A DNA stretch of 64,000 bases from Sphingobacterium paludis (GCF_004364125.1 NZ_SNZV01000002.1:496001-560000); one strand, 5' to 3'; counted from the first letter of the stretch, positions 25,734 to 36,042 are shown. Notes: generated by a model not told the origin, from the letters alone. Numbers and translations are program-made.

Positions 25734-27485
25734 CTAAGGTGCTTGCACAGCGATGCTCAGTTCGTCTAACTGGCTTGTTGCAATTGCAGAAGGAGCATCG
25801 ATCATGACATCACGACCCGAGTTGTTTTTCGGGAACGCGATATAGTCACGGATAGTCTCTTGCCCGCCCAAGATAGCCGTTAGCCGGTCTAAACCAAAGG
25901 CTAAGCCACCGTGTGGTGGCGCGCCATATTGAAAGGCATTCATCAAAAATCCAAATTGTTCCTGCGCTTCTTCTGCAGTGAAACCCAGATGCCTGAACAT
26001 CAGTGCTTGCGTTTCTTTATCATGGATACGGATAGAGCCTCCGCCAATTTCGTTGCCATTTAGAACCAAGTCGTAGGCGTTAGCGCGCACCTTGCCAGGT
26101 TCACTGTCTAGTAGGTGCATATCTTCTTGTTTTGGCGAAGTAAACGGGTGGTGCATCGCATGGAAACGCGCTGTGTCCTCATCCCATTCCAACAAGGGGA
26201 AGTCAATAACCCATAGCGGCGCAAATTCATGGGGTTTACGTAACCCCAAACGGTTACCGAGCTCCATGCGCAATGCGCTGAGCTGTGTACGCGTTTTATA
26301 CGCCGGCCCCGAAAGAATCAGAATAAGATCGCCCGCTCGCGCACCTGTCGCTTTGGCCCAATTGGCCAGATCTTCCTGATCGTAGAACTTATCAACGGAA
26401 GATTTGAATGTGCCATCGGCCTCACATTTACAATACACCATACCGCTGGCGCCTACTTGAGGACGTTTTACCCATTCAATCAATTCATCGATTTGTTTTC
26501 GCGTATATCCTGCGGCCTGCGGAACCGCAATACCTACTACCAGTTCGGCGTTATTGAAAACGGAAAATTCTTTCTGTTGGGCTACAGCATTCAGCTCGCC
26601 AAACTCCATTCCGAACCGTATGTCCGGTTTGTCATTCCCATACCGACGCATAGCCTCGTCAAAAGTCATTCTCGGGAATTTCTCCACGTCGAGTTGATGA
26701 ATGCTTTTCAACAAGTGCCGTGTCAAGCCTTCAAAAACATCTAAAATATCTTCCTGCTCGATAAACGACATCTCGCAGTCAATTTGCGTAAATTCCGGTT
26801 GGCGATCGGCACGTAGATCCTCATCGCGGAAACATTTCACAATCTGAAAATAACGATCCATGCCAGCCACCATCAGTAATTGCTTAAATGTTTGTGGCGA
26901 TTGTGGTAAGGCATAAAACTGCCCGGGATTCATGCGAGAAGGCACAATGAAATCCCGTGCGCCCTCCGGCGTAGATTTAATAAGATAGGGTGTCTCTACT
27001 TCGCAAAAGTCCAAGTTGGATAGGTAGTTACGCACCTCTTGCGTTACTTTATGGCGAAACAGTAGGCTGTTTTTTACCGGATTGCGACGTATATCAAGGT
27101 AGCGGTATTTCATGCGGATGTCTTCCCCGCCATCAGTATCATCTTCGATAGTGAATGGCGGAACCTCTGAACTGTTTAGTACGGTAAGCTCTTTGACTAA
27201 TACTTCAATGTCGCCAGTGGGCATGTTATTATTTTTCGATTCCCGTTCGATAACGGTACCCCTTACCTGAATAACAAACTCACGGCCCAACGATTTTGCT
27301 TGTTGGATAACCGCTGCATCGGTCCGCGACTCATCAAAAATTAATTGCGTGATGCCGTACCGATCGCGCAAATCTACCCATACCATAAAACCCTTGTCGC
27401 GGGATTTCTGAACCCAACCTGCTAGTGTGACATCTTGATTTGTGTCGGTTATGCGCAACTCGCCGCAGCTGTGACTTCTATACAT
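25734..27485 (-). CDS. aspS: aspartyl-tRNA synthetase
   Basis: Class II synthetase of 583 residues that charges tRNA-Asp with aspartate. The N-terminal OB-fold anticodon-binding domain (about 1-105) has [26 protein letters not shown]. The catalytic core has motif 2 [18 protein letters not shown] and motif 3 [13 protein letters not shown]. The bacterial GAD insertion lies between them (about 290-420). The length matches bacterial enzymes. A TATTTTTG box on the - strand (27578-27571) is a candidate promoter, and the leader between it and the ATG has an 8-bp hairpin (27528-27549). Downstream are three inverted repeats before the LUD gene. Confidence 0.97.
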   Translation of the reverse strand: MYRSHSCGELRITDTNQDVTLAGWVQKSRDKGFMVWVDLRDRYGITQLIFDESRTDAAVIQQAKSLGREFVIQVRGTVIERESKNNNMPTGDIEVLVKELTVLNSSEVPPFTIEDDTDGGEDIRMKYRYLDIRRNPVKNSLLFRHKVTQEVRNYLSNLDFCEVETPYLIKSTPEGARDFIVPSRMNPGQFYALPQSPQTFKQLLMVAGMDRYFQIVKCFRDEDLRADRQPEFTQIDCEMSFIEQEDILDVFEGLTRHLLKSIHQLDVEKFPRMTFDEAMRRYGNDKPDIRFGMEFGELNAVAQQKEFSVFNNAELVVGIAVPQAAGYTRKQIDELIEWVKRPQVGASGMVYCKCEADGTFKSSVDKFYDQEDLANWAKATGARAGDLILILSGPAYKTRTQLSALRMELGNRLGLRKPHEFAPLWVIDFPLLEWDEDTARFHAMHHPFTSPKQEDMHLLDSEPGKVRANAYDLVLNGNEIGGGSIRIHDKETQALMFRHLGFTAEEAQEQFGFLMNAFQYGAPPHGGLAFGLDRLTAILGGQETIRDYIAFPKNNSGRDVMIDAPSAIATSQLDELSIAVQAP

Positions 27486-28014
27486 TCCTTTTACTAATTA
27501 AAAATTAAATGAAAGTTGAAGGTGAGGACACCTTTCTTAAAGAAGGTGTGTCGCTCCATCAAATTGTAAGCAAAAATATCGGATTTTAAGGACAATAACG
27601 AACATTTATCTGCCTAATGAAATTAGGAGTCTTTCGTGATGGGTGTGCGCGATAGCGTATATAATTGCACAAAGACCGCCACTTTCTCCCACCGAAGCCA
27701 CGAGAACTGTTTCTACTGCCACTTTTTCCCACCAACGATTAATTCATACGGAATTTTGCTTGACGAAGGGTATTCCGGTGTGCTGAATTGCATTCGCAGG
27801 GTAATCGTCATCCAGTCTCCTATTGAAAAATATTTGCTAAGTAAATTGAAGCTTAAAAAGCTGATAATGTTGTTTTTAGTCTTTTTATTTATTGATTTTC
27901 GATATGCGTAATGAATCGGTTTTCGATGTGGAAAACTTTTTTGTGTGGTATTGTGGGGGAAAGTGGGAGAAAGTGTATACTTTTACATTTAAAATTTGAT
28001 TAGGGTCATAGACA
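27486..28014. promoter_or_regulatory. aspS/mraZ divergent control region
   Basis: This region of 529 bases has no convincing gene; a 91-codon open frame (27636-27911) has no family resemblance and is judged spurious. It holds the aspS leader with a hairpin (27528-27549), two inverted MraZ-box-like modules (27677-27691 and 27717-27731, - strand), a TGTGGAAAACT motif (27927-27937) and the direct MraZ-box repeat (27954-27978) next to mraZ. A 9-base TAAAATTTG (27990-27998) is an imperfect -7 candidate for the dcw promoter. Confidence 0.6.
27954..27978 (+). promoter_or_regulatory. MraZ box (TGGGN repeats with 5-base spacers) upstream of mraZ
   Basis: TGGGG, then GAAAG, then TGGGA, then GAAAG, then TGTAT forms direct 10-base-period repeats, the known MraZ operator form (TGGGN with 5-base spacers). 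A degenerate TGTGG unit sits one period earlier (27944-27948). The repeats end 36 bases before the mraZ ATG and would overlap the promoter, consistent with autorepression of the dcw cluster. Confidence 0.75.
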
Positions 28015-28488
28015 ATGAACTATTTAATTGGAGAATACGAATGCAAGCTGGACACCAAAGGAAGAATGGTGGTACCTGCCGCGCTCAAAAGGCAACTGCC
28101 TGATGTAGAGCGGGAGGGTCTTGTTGTGAATCGTGGCTTCGAGAAAAATTTGGTGATCTATACCCGTACCGAATGGAATAGAATATTAAAGCAACTGTCT
28201 CGTCTTAATCAGTTCCAGACGAAAAACCGGGAGTTCGTGCGCAAGTTTATGAGCGGTGCAACAGAATTAACGTTGGATTCCGCGGGTAGGGTTTTGTTTC
28301 CGAAAAGTTTATTGGAATATGCAGAGGTCGGGGCTGATTTGGTGTTGGCCTGTAACTTGGAAAAGATAGAGGTGTGGTCTAAGGCGAAATACGATGAGCA
28401 AATGGGCGCATTGTCTGAGGAAGATTTTTCGGGTTTGGCTGAACAGGTAATGGGTGGTTTTGATTTGGAAGGAGGTTTGGATGACTAA
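28015..28488 (+). CDS. mraZ: transcriptional regulator MraZ
   Basis: DNA-binding regulator of 157 residues at the head of the dcw cluster. Two AbrB-like MraZ repeats are visible: YECKLDTKGRMVVPAALKRQL (about 7-27) and ELTLDSAGRVLFPKSLLEYA (about 82-101), each with the DxxGR signature. In other bacteria MraZ forms a ring that binds TGGGN repeats in its own promoter and represses the cluster. Such repeats lie at 27954-27978. The gene overlaps rsmH by 8 bases. Confidence 0.97.
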   Translation: MNYLIGEYECKLDTKGRMVVPAALKRQLPDVEREGLVVNRGFEKNLVIYTRTEWNRILKQLSRLNQFQTKNREFVRKFMSGATELTLDSAGRVLFPKSLLEYAEVGADLVLACNLEKIEVWSKAKYDEQMGALSEEDFSGLAEQVMGGFDLEGGLDD

Positions 28489-29404
28489 CCCTTCGGCTTA
28501 CCACGTGCCTGTGATGTTGCAAGAGTGTATAGAGGCCTTGGCTATTCAGCCTGATGGTGTATATGTTGATGTAACATTTGGAGGCGGTGGCCACTCGCGC
28601 GAGATACTAAAACACCTGGGGCCTAACGGACGCTTAATAGCGTTTGATCAGGATCCAGATGCGGTAAAGAATGCTATAGACGATCCGCGTTTCACATTGG
28701 TACACCAGAACTTCAAATTTATAAAAAACAACTTAAGGTTGTTGGGTGTAAAAGAGGTTGATGGGATCTTAGGTGACTTGGGCGTTTCTTCGCATCAGTT
28801 TGATTCTGCAGATCGTGGATTTTCTATCCGTTTTGATGCCGATCTAGATATGAGGATGGATCAAGTTGCAGATCTGGATGCAAAGCGCGTGCTGAATACC
28901 TACGCTGAGGAAGATTTGCATCGCCTATTTGGCATGTATGGCGAAATCCAAAATGCGCGTTCGTTGGCGAAGACCGTTGTAACCGCGCGCTTAACCGCTG
29001 AAATTGCTACGGTAAGTGGCTTGAAGGATGTGATAAAGCGCTTGGTACCCAAAGGCAAAGAGCATAAGTATCATGCGCAGGTTTTTCAGGCGTTGCGTAT
29101 AGAGGTGAATCAGGAGCTGGAAGCGCTGCAGTCTTTTTTGGAGCAGACCGTTTCTGTTCTAAAACCGTCGGGACGTTTGGTCATTATGTCCTATCATTCT
29201 TTGGAAGACCGGTTGGTGAAAAACTTTATGCAGAAGGGGAAGTTTCGTGGCGAGGTAGAGAAAGATTTTTTTGGAAATGAAATAAAGCCATTCAAGGTGA
29301 TTAGCCGGAAAGCAATTACGGCAAGTGCGGATGAGCTGGCCATAAACAATAGGTCGCGCAGCGCGAAGTTGCGCGTCGCAGAACGCAACCTTAATTCAGC
29401 GTAA
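28481..29404 (+). CDS. rsmH: 16S rRNA (cytosine-N4)-methyltransferase RsmH (MraW)
   Basis: S-adenosylmethionine-dependent methyltransferase of 307 residues that modifies C1402 of 16S rRNA. It begins near YHVPVMLQECIEAL; the SAM-binding motif is YVDVTFGGGGHSREIL. Later signatures are GDLGVSSHQFD, RGFSIRFDADLDMRMD and IMSYHSLEDRLVKNFM. I chose the ATG at 28481, inside the end of mraZ (8-base overlap), because a GGAGGT lies at 28471-28476, a strong ribosome site unusual for this phylum. An upstream TTG-like extension is not needed. Confidence 0.96.
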   Translation: MTNPSAYHVPVMLQECIEALAIQPDGVYVDVTFGGGGHSREILKHLGPNGRLIAFDQDPDAVKNAIDDPRFTLVHQNFKFIKNNLRLLGVKEVDGILGDLGVSSHQFDSADRGFSIRFDADLDMRMDQVADLDAKRVLNTYAEEDLHRLFGMYGEIQNARSLAKTVVTARLTAEIATVSGLKDVIKRLVPKGKEHKYHAQVFQALRIEVNQELEALQSFLEQTVSVLKPSGRLVIMSYHSLEDRLVKNFMQKGKFRGEVEKDFFGNEIKPFKVISRKAITASADELAINNRSRSAKLRVAERNLNSA

Positions 29405-29405
29405 T

Positions 29406-29810
29406 ATGTCGAAAAATACGATTAAAGACAATGAATTAAGTGAGGAGGTTCAGGAAAAAATGAACGAATCCGTTGAGAAAAAGGTCGAAGAAACGCAAAA
29501 CTTTCTTCGCTCAATTTTTTCAACGAACAGGCTATCCAGTTATCTGGTTGCTAAAAACTTACCATTTGCGGCCTTTGTAGCCTTATTGGGTTTGGTATAC
29601 ATATCCAATCGGCATTTAGCCGAACGAACGGTGAGATCTATTGACCGATTAGGACGTGACGTGAAAGAGCTGAGCTGGGATTATAAGTCCTTATCTGCGG
29701 AATTAATGAAGTTAACAACGCAGACCGAAATTGCAAAACGTGCAGACACCCTAGGATTAAGGGAGCGCACGGAGCCGCCTATAAAGTTAGAGGTGGTTAA
29801 AGAGAAGTAA
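29406..29810 (+). CDS. FtsL-like division membrane protein
   Basis: Bitopic protein of 134 residues in the usual FtsL position between rsmH and ftsI. A charged cytoplasmic tail of about 45 residues precedes one membrane helix (about 53-68, LPFAAFVALLGLVYISN). A coiled-coil-prone periplasmic part follows (RSIDRLGRDVKELSWDYKSLSAELMKLT), ending with RADTLGLRERTEPP. The layout matches FtsL, which recruits FtsB/FtsQ and activates FtsWI. Sequence similarity to Escherichia coli FtsL is weak, so the call rests on position and topology. Confidence 0.85.
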   Translation: MSKNTIKDNELSEEVQEKMNESVEKKVEETQNFLRSIFSTNRLSSYLVAKNLPFAAFVALLGLVYISNRHLAERTVRSIDRLGRDVKELSWDYKSLSAELMKLTTQTEIAKRADTLGLRERTEPPIKLEVVKEK

Positions 29811-29832
29811 TAACACGTTAACACGTAGTCAT

Positions 29833-31953
29833 ATGAATATTAGGAAATCGATACTTATTCGGGTATACCTGGCGTTCGGGCTGATGGTGTTTGGCGCGTT
29901 GTTGGTGTTTGGTAAGCTGTTGCACTTACAGTATGTAGATGGTGGAGATTGGCGAGCAATGGCGGATAGCCTGACCATCAGGGAGCGATCAATCGAAGCG
30001 GCACGTGGGAATATTTATTCTAATGACGGCAATTTATTGGCGACCTCCGTTCCGGAATATGAATTGCGTTTTGATGCAATGTCTATCCCGGTAGAAGCTA
30101 ATGATGTCTTTAATTCAAAAGTTGATTCTTTGGCTGCCCGTTTGGCTACTCATTTCGCAGATAAATCGGCCCGCCAATATTTGGCTATGCTGAAGAATGC
30201 ACGGGCAAAGAAAGCACGTTACGTGCTGATAAAGCGGAATGTCTCCCATCAAGATTTAAAGCTTGTTAAGACGTTTCCGTTGTTTCATTCTTTCAAAGAA
30301 GGAAAGAAAAGATATTCGACCAGTTTGGTCACGGTGAGAGAGAATAAGCGGATTTTACCTTTCACCAACCTTGCGGCGCGAACTATAGGGTACAAAAATA
30401 CCAAAGGCGATACAGTTTTGGTTGGCCTAGAAGGTGCCTACGGGCGCTATATCGACGGGAAAAGTGGTTCGCAGCTTATGCAGCGTATCGCAGGTGGTGT
30501 ATGGGTGCCGGTAAATCGGGAAGTGGAAGTAGCGCCAGTGGATGGCTCGGATATCATATCTACATTGGATGTCAATATGCAAGATATGGCGCAACGTGCA
30601 CTGGAAAAACAGCTTATAGCGAGCGATGCCGATAACGGCTGCGTCATATTGATGGAGGTACAAACTGGTGAGGTTCGTGCCATCGCCAATTTTACGCGTG
30701 ATAGCGAGGGTGTTTTTCGGGAAAAGTATAATTACGCCATTGCGCAAGGGGCGGATCCTGGATCCACATTCAAATTGGCTAGTTACCTCGCTTTGTTGGA
30801 CGATGGTTTAGTAGATACGTCTACGCGGGTCGACATCGGTAATGGTACATACAAAGTTCCATCGCATACGATAAAAGATTCCCATGCGCCGAAAAAATCG
30901 GTGCTAACCGTAAAGGAAGCATTCGAAGAGTCTTCGAACGTGGGTGTTGCCAAGCTGGTGAATATCCACTACGGAGAGCATCCAGGACGATACACGGCTA
31001 AGTTGCATCATTTCGGTCTGGGTCAAGCACTCGGGTTACAAATTCCTGGAGAGGTAAAGCCTTGGGTGAAAACACCGGATAGCCGGACATGGAGCAAATT
31101 ATCGCTTGTGCAGATGGCTTACGGCTATGAGCTTCGGTTGACGCCGCTTCAGATGCTTTCCCTTTACAATGCGGTAGCCAATGATGGCAAAATGGTGGCT
31201 CCCTTATTTGTTAAAGAGATTCGCCACCTCGGAAATACAGTCGAGCGTTTCGAGGCACGCGTCATCAGCGAGCAGATTGCCTCAAAAGCGGCTATCGGCA
31301 AAATGCAGGGCATGCTTGAGGGCGTAATGACAGAAGGAACTGGTAAAAAATTAAGTTCGCCCCTTTACACGTCTGCCGGTAAGACAGGTACGGCACAAAT
31401 GAATGATGGCGCGCGCGGGTATGGCGCAAGGCGATACCAATCATCCTTTGCGGGGTATTTCCCGGCAGAGAATCCGAAGTATTCGATGATTGTCGTGATC
31501 CGCAATCCACGGAAAGGCTACTACGGTGGTGCCATTGCGGGTCCTGTATTTAAAGAATTAGCAGACATGGTATATGCGAATGACTTGACCTTGCATGGTA
31601 CGTTTGCCTCACGACGTGTGAATACGTCTGGCAGCAAAACGCCGCTAACTTTGGGGGGGTCCAAGGAAGCGTCTAACGCCGTTTACCAAGCCTTAGGTTT
31701 TCATCCGTCAAGCTGGACAGCGCTTGCTCAGCCTACCGATACCTCGGCTAAAGGTGTGCCGTTTGTTGAGGTGCAAGTGAAAGAGGGGGTTGTGCCTAAT
31801 GTATTGGGAATGGGACTGTCGGATGCGGTCTTTACCATGGAAAATGCAGGTTTTAAAACGAAGATATCTGGCCGCGGCAAAGTGGTAACACAATCTTTGA
31901 CCGCCGGATCGAAATTAAAGGTAGGTACGCCAATTATGTTGGCACTGAATTGA
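29833..31953 (+). CDS. ftsI: septal peptidoglycan transpeptidase FtsI (PBP3) with C-terminal PASTA domain
   Basis: Class B penicillin-binding protein of 706 residues that cross-links septal peptidoglycan. Membrane anchor at about 10-31; dimerisation/pedestal domain (about 55-225, with RGNIYSNDGNLLATSVPEYELRF). The transpeptidase domain has active-site Ser in DPGSTFKLASY (SxxK), SSN in ESSNVGVAKL, and KTGTAQ. A C-terminal PASTA domain (about 640-706) starts VPNVLGMGLSDAVFTMENAG and ends VGTPIMLALN; PASTA on FtsI is common in this phylum and in Gram-positives. It abuts murE downstream and probably pairs with FtsW. Confidence 0.96.
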   Translation: MNIRKSILIRVYLAFGLMVFGALLVFGKLLHLQYVDGGDWRAMADSLTIRERSIEAARGNIYSNDGNLLATSVPEYELRFDAMSIPVEANDVFNSKVDSLAARLATHFADKSARQYLAMLKNARAKKARYVLIKRNVSHQDLKLVKTFPLFHSFKEGKKRYSTSLVTVRENKRILPFTNLAARTIGYKNTKGDTVLVGLEGAYGRYIDGKSGSQLMQRIAGGVWVPVNREVEVAPVDGSDIISTLDVNMQDMAQRALEKQLIASDADNGCVILMEVQTGEVRAIANFTRDSEGVFREKYNYAIAQGADPGSTFKLASYLALLDDGLVDTSTRVDIGNGTYKVPSHTIKDSHAPKKSVLTVKEAFEESSNVGVAKLVNIHYGEHPGRYTAKLHHFGLGQALGLQIPGEVKPWVKTPDSRTWSKLSLVQMAYGYELRLTPLQMLSLYNAVANDGKMVAPLFVKEIRHLGNTVERFEARVISEQIASKAAIGKMQGMLEGVMTEGTGKKLSSPLYTSAGKTGTAQMNDGARGYGARRYQSSFAGYFPAENPKYSMIVVIRNPRKGYYGGAIAGPVFKELADMVYANDLTLHGTFASRRVNTSGSKTPLTLGGSKEASNAVYQALGFHPSSWTALAQPTDTSAKGVPFVEVQVKEGVVPNVLGMGLSDAVFTMENAGFKTKISGRGKVVTQSLTAGSKLKVGTPIMLALN

Positions 31954-31958
31954 TAACT

Positions 31959-33413
31959 ATGAAGCTGAAAGAATTGTTACATGCTATCCCTGTGAAGCAG
32001 CTCGAAGGGCCGCTCGATGTCGATGTGCATTCGATATGTTTCGATTCGCGCAAAGTCGGAAAGGGCACGTTGTTCGTGGCTGTTCGGGGTGTGCAAACCG
32101 ATGGGCATTTGTTTGTAGCAACAGCTGTGGAGCACGGTGCTTCCGTTATTGTTTTGGAAGAGCTGCCTAATGAGTTGGACAGTGCAGTGACATACATTCT
32201 CGTGGATGATACCTCCTATGTACTGGGCTTGTTGGCCACTAACTTCTATGGCGATCCGTCCAAAGAGCTGAAATTAGTGGGTGTAACAGGTACCAATGGT
32301 AAGACGACCGTTGCCACCTTGCTTTTTAATCTCTTTGAAAAATTAGGTTACCACGTAGGCTTAATTTCTACGGTAGAAAATAAAATAGGCGATCGTATTA
32401 TTCCGTCAACACACACCACGCCAGACCCTATCGCATTAAACGAACTTTTACGCGACATGGTGAACGATGGTTGTGATTATTGTTTTATGGAAGTTAGCTC
32501 GCACGCCGTTGTTCAACAGCGTATTGCAGGTCTTCGTTTTGCGGGGGGCATTTTTAGCAATATCAGTCATGATCATCTTGATTTCCATGGTACGTTCGAT
32601 AACTACATCAAAGCAAAAAAGAAATTCTTTGATGATTTGGATCGCTACGCGTTTGCATTGACTAATGCCGACGACAGAAATGGTGCCGTAATGTTGCAAA
32701 ACACCTTTGCGCATAAGAAGACATATGGTTTGAAAAGTATGTGCGATTTTAAAGCAAGAGTGGTAGAAAGCCATTTCGACGGCATGTTGTTGACCATTGA
32801 CGGGCATGACGTGTGGGTCAAATTGGTAGGCGGCTTCAATGCGTACAACCTTCTCGCTGTTTACGGTGCGGCAATTTTGCTCGAGCAGGAAACGGTAAAA
32901 GTGTTAACCGCGATGAGTGAAATACAAGGTGCCGAAGGACGTTTTGAAGTGGTGCGATCACGGAATGATATTACAGGTATTGTGGACTATGCGCATACAC
33001 CCGATGCCGTAGAGAACGTTTTGACGACCATTCGCGAATTGCGTTCTGGTAATCAGCAAATTATTACCGTGTTAGGCTGTGGCGGCGATCGGGATAAGAC
33101 CAAGCGACCAGAAATGGCGGCCGTGGCCGTGCGTATGAGCGACCGCGTAATCATCACTTCCGATAATCCGCGTACAGAAGATCCTTTGCAGATCATTCGC
33201 GATATGGAAGCAGGCGTGGATGCAAAAGACAAAAAAAATGTGTTTACCATCGCCGAACGTCAAGAAGCTATTCGCGCGGCATGCCACTTAGCTCAGGCTG
33301 GAGATATCGTGCTTGTGGCCGGAAAAGGACATGAAAAATATCAAGAAATAAAGGGTGTGCGTCACCATTTTGATGATAAAGAAGTTTTGGAACAAACGTT
33401 TAACGAACAATAA
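31959..33413 (+). CDS. murE: UDP-MurNAc-L-Ala-D-Glu--meso-diaminopimelate ligase
   Basis: ATP-dependent Mur ligase of 484 residues that adds the third stem-peptide residue. The start at 31959 (ATG) is preferred over an in-frame TTG at 31950. The N-terminal domain binds UDP-MurNAc; the ATP loop is GVTGTNGKTTVATLLF (about 109-124). The sequence HTTPDP follows. The DNPR motif (SDNPRTEDP, near 405) is the determinant for meso-diaminopimelate rather than lysine. The wall is therefore expected to be A1-gamma type, as in other Gram-negative bacteria. It begins 5 bases after the ftsI stop. Confidence 0.97.
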   Translation: MKLKELLHAIPVKQLEGPLDVDVHSICFDSRKVGKGTLFVAVRGVQTDGHLFVATAVEHGASVIVLEELPNELDSAVTYILVDDTSYVLGLLATNFYGDPSKELKLVGVTGTNGKTTVATLLFNLFEKLGYHVGLISTVENKIGDRIIPSTHTTPDPIALNELLRDMVNDGCDYCFMEVSSHAVVQQRIAGLRFAGGIFSNISHDHLDFHGTFDNYIKAKKKFFDDLDRYAFALTNADDRNGAVMLQNTFAHKKTYGLKSMCDFKARVVESHFDGMLLTIDGHDVWVKLVGGFNAYNLLAVYGAAILLEQETVKVLTAMSEIQGAEGRFEVVRSRNDITGIVDYAHTPDAVENVLTTIRELRSGNQQIITVLGCGGDRDKTKRPEMAAVAVRMSDRVIITSDNPRTEDPLQIIRDMEAGVDAKDKKNVFTIAERQEAIRAACHLAQAGDIVLVAGKGHEKYQEIKGVRHHFDDKEVLEQTFNEQ

Positions 33414-33422
33414 TAGAGAGCA

Positions 33423-34667
33423 ATGTTATATTATTTATTTACCTGGCTACAAGAGCATGTGCACATTCCCGGAGCGGGTTTGTTCCAATATATCTCGTTC
33501 CGAACGGCCATGGCTGTTATTGTTTCGTTAATAATCACTACCGTATATGGTGGGCGTCTGATACGCGCGTTGCACAATCGGCAGGTAGGAGAAACTGTTC
33601 GCGATTTAGGGCTGGAAGGGGAAAAACAAAAAGCAGGAACACCAACTATGGGTGGGCTGATTATAATCGCCGGCATCCTTGTTCCCACGTTGCTTTTCGC
33701 GAAGCTGGATAATATTTATATCCTCATCATGATTGTTACCACGATTTGGATGGGATCGATCGGCTTTCTGGATGATTATATCAAAGTATTTAAGAAAAAT
33801 AAAGAAGGGCTAGCCGGCCGCTTTAAGGTAATCGGTCAAGTTGGCTTGGGTACGCTCATCGCTATCGTCATGTATTTCCATCCGGATATTGTTTCGCGCC
33901 AGGAAGTAAAGAATCCTACATCCACGCGCGCAGTGCAAATCATGACCGATACGCAAACAGGAGAACGTTACTATGCGGAAAATGTGAAGTCAACCAAGAC
34001 GAACATACCCTTCTATAAAAATAATGAGTTCGACTATGCGCGAGTACTCAGTACGTTTGGCCTAAATGGCAATCTGGTTACCTTTATCGTGTTTTTGGTA
34101 GTCGTGGTCTTTATCGTAACCGCGGTGTCCAACGGCGCCAACATAACCGATGGTATTGACGGTTTGGCGACGGGCACATCAGCCATCATCGGCATTACCT
34201 TGGCGATTCTAGCCTACGTGTCCGGTAACGTAATCTTTTCGGACTACCTCAATATTATGTACATCCCCAATTCGGGTGAGCTTGTGATTTTTGCGGGTGC
34301 ATTTGTTGGGGCGTGTACAGGCTTTCTGTGGTACAATGCTTTTCCCGCGCAGGTATTTATGGGCGATACGGGAAGTTTGGCTATCGGCGGTATTATCGCT
34401 GCCTTTGCTATCCTTATCCGTAAAGAACTTTTGATCCCGGTATTGTGTGGTGTTTTCTTATTGGAGAATGTGTCGGTGATCATGCAGGTTTCCTATTTCA
34501 AATACACCAAGAAGAAGTATGGCGAGGGCAGGCGTATCTTTCTGATGTCGCCATTACACCATCATTATCAGAAAAAAGGATATCACGAATCTAAAATCGT
34601 CATGCGCTTTTTCATCGTATCGATCATTTTGGCAATTATCACGATAGTAACATTAAAAACGAGGTAG
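33423..34667 (+). CDS. mraY: phospho-MurNAc-pentapeptide translocase MraY
   Basis: Integral membrane enzyme of 414 residues that transfers phospho-MurNAc-pentapeptide to undecaprenyl phosphate, making lipid I. It has about ten helices. Family motifs: [29 protein letters not shown] (catalytic DD pair), [14 protein letters not shown] and [13 protein letters not shown], then [17 protein letters not shown]. It is about 50 residues longer than the E. coli enzyme because of an extra periplasmic segment (about 155-210, after [12 protein letters not shown]), typical for Bacteroidota. It lies 9 bases after murE. Confidence 0.97.
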   Translation: MLYYLFTWLQEHVHIPGAGLFQYISFRTAMAVIVSLIITTVYGGRLIRALHNRQVGETVRDLGLEGEKQKAGTPTMGGLIIIAGILVPTLLFAKLDNIYILIMIVTTIWMGSIGFLDDYIKVFKKNKEGLAGRFKVIGQVGLGTLIAIVMYFHPDIVSRQEVKNPTSTRAVQIMTDTQTGERYYAENVKSTKTNIPFYKNNEFDYARVLSTFGLNGNLVTFIVFLVVVVFIVTAVSNGANITDGIDGLATGTSAIIGITLAILAYVSGNVIFSDYLNIMYIPNSGELVIFAGAFVGACTGFLWYNAFPAQVFMGDTGSLAIGGIIAAFAILIRKELLIPVLCGVFLLENVSVIMQVSYFKYTKKKYGEGRRIFLMSPLHHHYQKKGYHESKIVMRFFIVSIILAIITIVTLKTR

Positions 34668-34668
34668 C

Positions 34669-36042
34669 ATGGCGAATATCGAAGCGACATATTACCCTCA
34701 ATCTGGTTTTCTTGCCGTGCTAGGTGCAGGCGAGAGTGGCGTTGGAGCGGCTATCTTAGCAAAAGATAAAGGCTTCGATGTTTTTGTCTCAGACAGAGGC
34801 CCTATTGCGGAGCCGTACAAAGCAACTTTGCTGGCCGAAGGTATTGCCTTTGAGGAATCTCAGCACAGCGAAGCACGTATTTTACAGGCTGATCTGGTTG
34901 TGAAAAGCCCAGGCATACCGGAAAAGGCGCCGCTGGTGCAAGCTTTGAAAGCATCGGATATCCCGGTTATCTCCGAGATCGAGTTTGCCGCTCAATACAC
35001 GGATGCCAAATTGTATTGTATTACGGGCTCCAATGGAAAATCAACGACGACGATGCTCACCTACTACATGTTGCAAAAAGCGGGTGTAAACGTGGGCTTG
35101 GCTGGCAACATCGGAAAGAGCTTTGCTTGGCAGGTGGCACGTTCGGTTTTCGATTGCTACGTATTGGAGATATCGAGTTTTATGCTGGACGATATGTATC
35201 GGTTCAGGGCAGATGTAGCTGTGATCTTGAATATCACCGCGGACCATTTGGATCGTTACGACTATCAGCTGGAAAATTATGTGGCATCGAAATTCCGGAT
35301 TTTACAAAATCAGCGCGAAGAAGATTATTTCATCTATTGTATGGACGATGAAGAAACGATGAAGGCGCTACCAATACATGAAACAAAAGCGATGCATTTG
35401 CCCTTTAGCCAGCAGCAGCTGCTTACACAAGGCGCTTTTTTAGACGAACATAAAAATATTGTAATCAACATACCTAACAAAGAAACTTTCGAGATGAATA
35501 TTGAAGAGCTATCATTACAAGGGAAACATAATGTCTACAATAACATGGCGTCCGGCTTGATCGGCAAGGCTATGGAATTGCGTAATCAGACGATGAAGGA
35601 AAGCATGAGTTCGTATGTTAATATTGAGCATCGATTGGAACACGTGGCCTGCATAGGTGGCGTGAATTATATCAATGATTCGAAAGCAACGAATGTGAAT
35701 TCAGTGTGGTATGCGTTGGAAAGTTTTTCGCCCGATATCATTTTGATAATGGGTGGTGTCGATAAGGGAAATGATTACGAAATGCTGCGCGATTTAGTAA
35801 AAGCAAAAGTAAAAGCTATTGTCTGCATCGGTAAAGATACGGCACGCATACATGAAGCTTTTGAAGATGATGCGGATGTCATCGTCAACAGCTCTTCGAT
35901 GCAAGAAGCGGTAGAAATGGCTTCCCACCTGTCAAAAAAAGGTGATACGGTACTTCTATCGCCAGCATGTGCCAGTTTCGATTGGTTCAAAAACTACGAA
36001 GAGCGTGGTGATAAGTTTAAAGAAGCGGTGATGGCTTTGTAA
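34669..36042 (+). CDS. murD: UDP-MurNAc-L-alanine--D-glutamate ligase
   Basis: Mur ligase of 457 residues that adds D-Glu to UDP-MurNAc-L-Ala. The N-terminal Rossmann domain has VLGAGESGVGAAILAKD, the ATP loop is CITGSNGKSTTTMLTYYML, and LNITADHLDRYD, EHRLEHVACIGGVNYINDSKATN and LLSPACASFDWFKNYEERGDKF (ligand-binding C-terminal domain) follow. The GNGKS/T form with Ser is normal for MurD. The start codon is one base after the mraY stop, so translation is coupled. The biosynthetic order in the operon (murE, mraY, murD) does not follow the order of the pathway, as usual. Confidence 0.97.
   Translation: MANIEATYYPQSGFLAVLGAGESGVGAAILAKDKGFDVFVSDRGPIAEPYKATLLAEGIAFEESQHSEARILQADLVVKSPGIPEKAPLVQALKASDIPVISEIEFAAQYTDAKLYCITGSNGKSTTTMLTYYMLQKAGVNVGLAGNIGKSFAWQVARSVFDCYVLEISSFMLDDMYRFRADVAVILNITADHLDRYDYQLENYVASKFRILQNQREEDYFIYCMDDEETMKALPIHETKAMHLPFSQQQLLTQGAFLDEHKNIVINIPNKETFEMNIEELSLQGKHNVYNNMASGLIGKAMELRNQTMKESMSSYVNIEHRLEHVACIGGVNYINDSKATNVNSVWYALESFSPDIILIMGGVDKGNDYEMLRDLVKAKVKAIVCIGKDTARIHEAFEDDADVIVNSSSMQEAVEMASHLSKKGDTVLLSPACASFDWFKNYEERGDKFKEAVMAL

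Noticed and set aside
27636..27911. 91-codon open frame between aspS and mraZ
   Set aside because: No family resemblance and no good start context; it covers the MraZ-box-like repeats and is better read as regulatory DNA.
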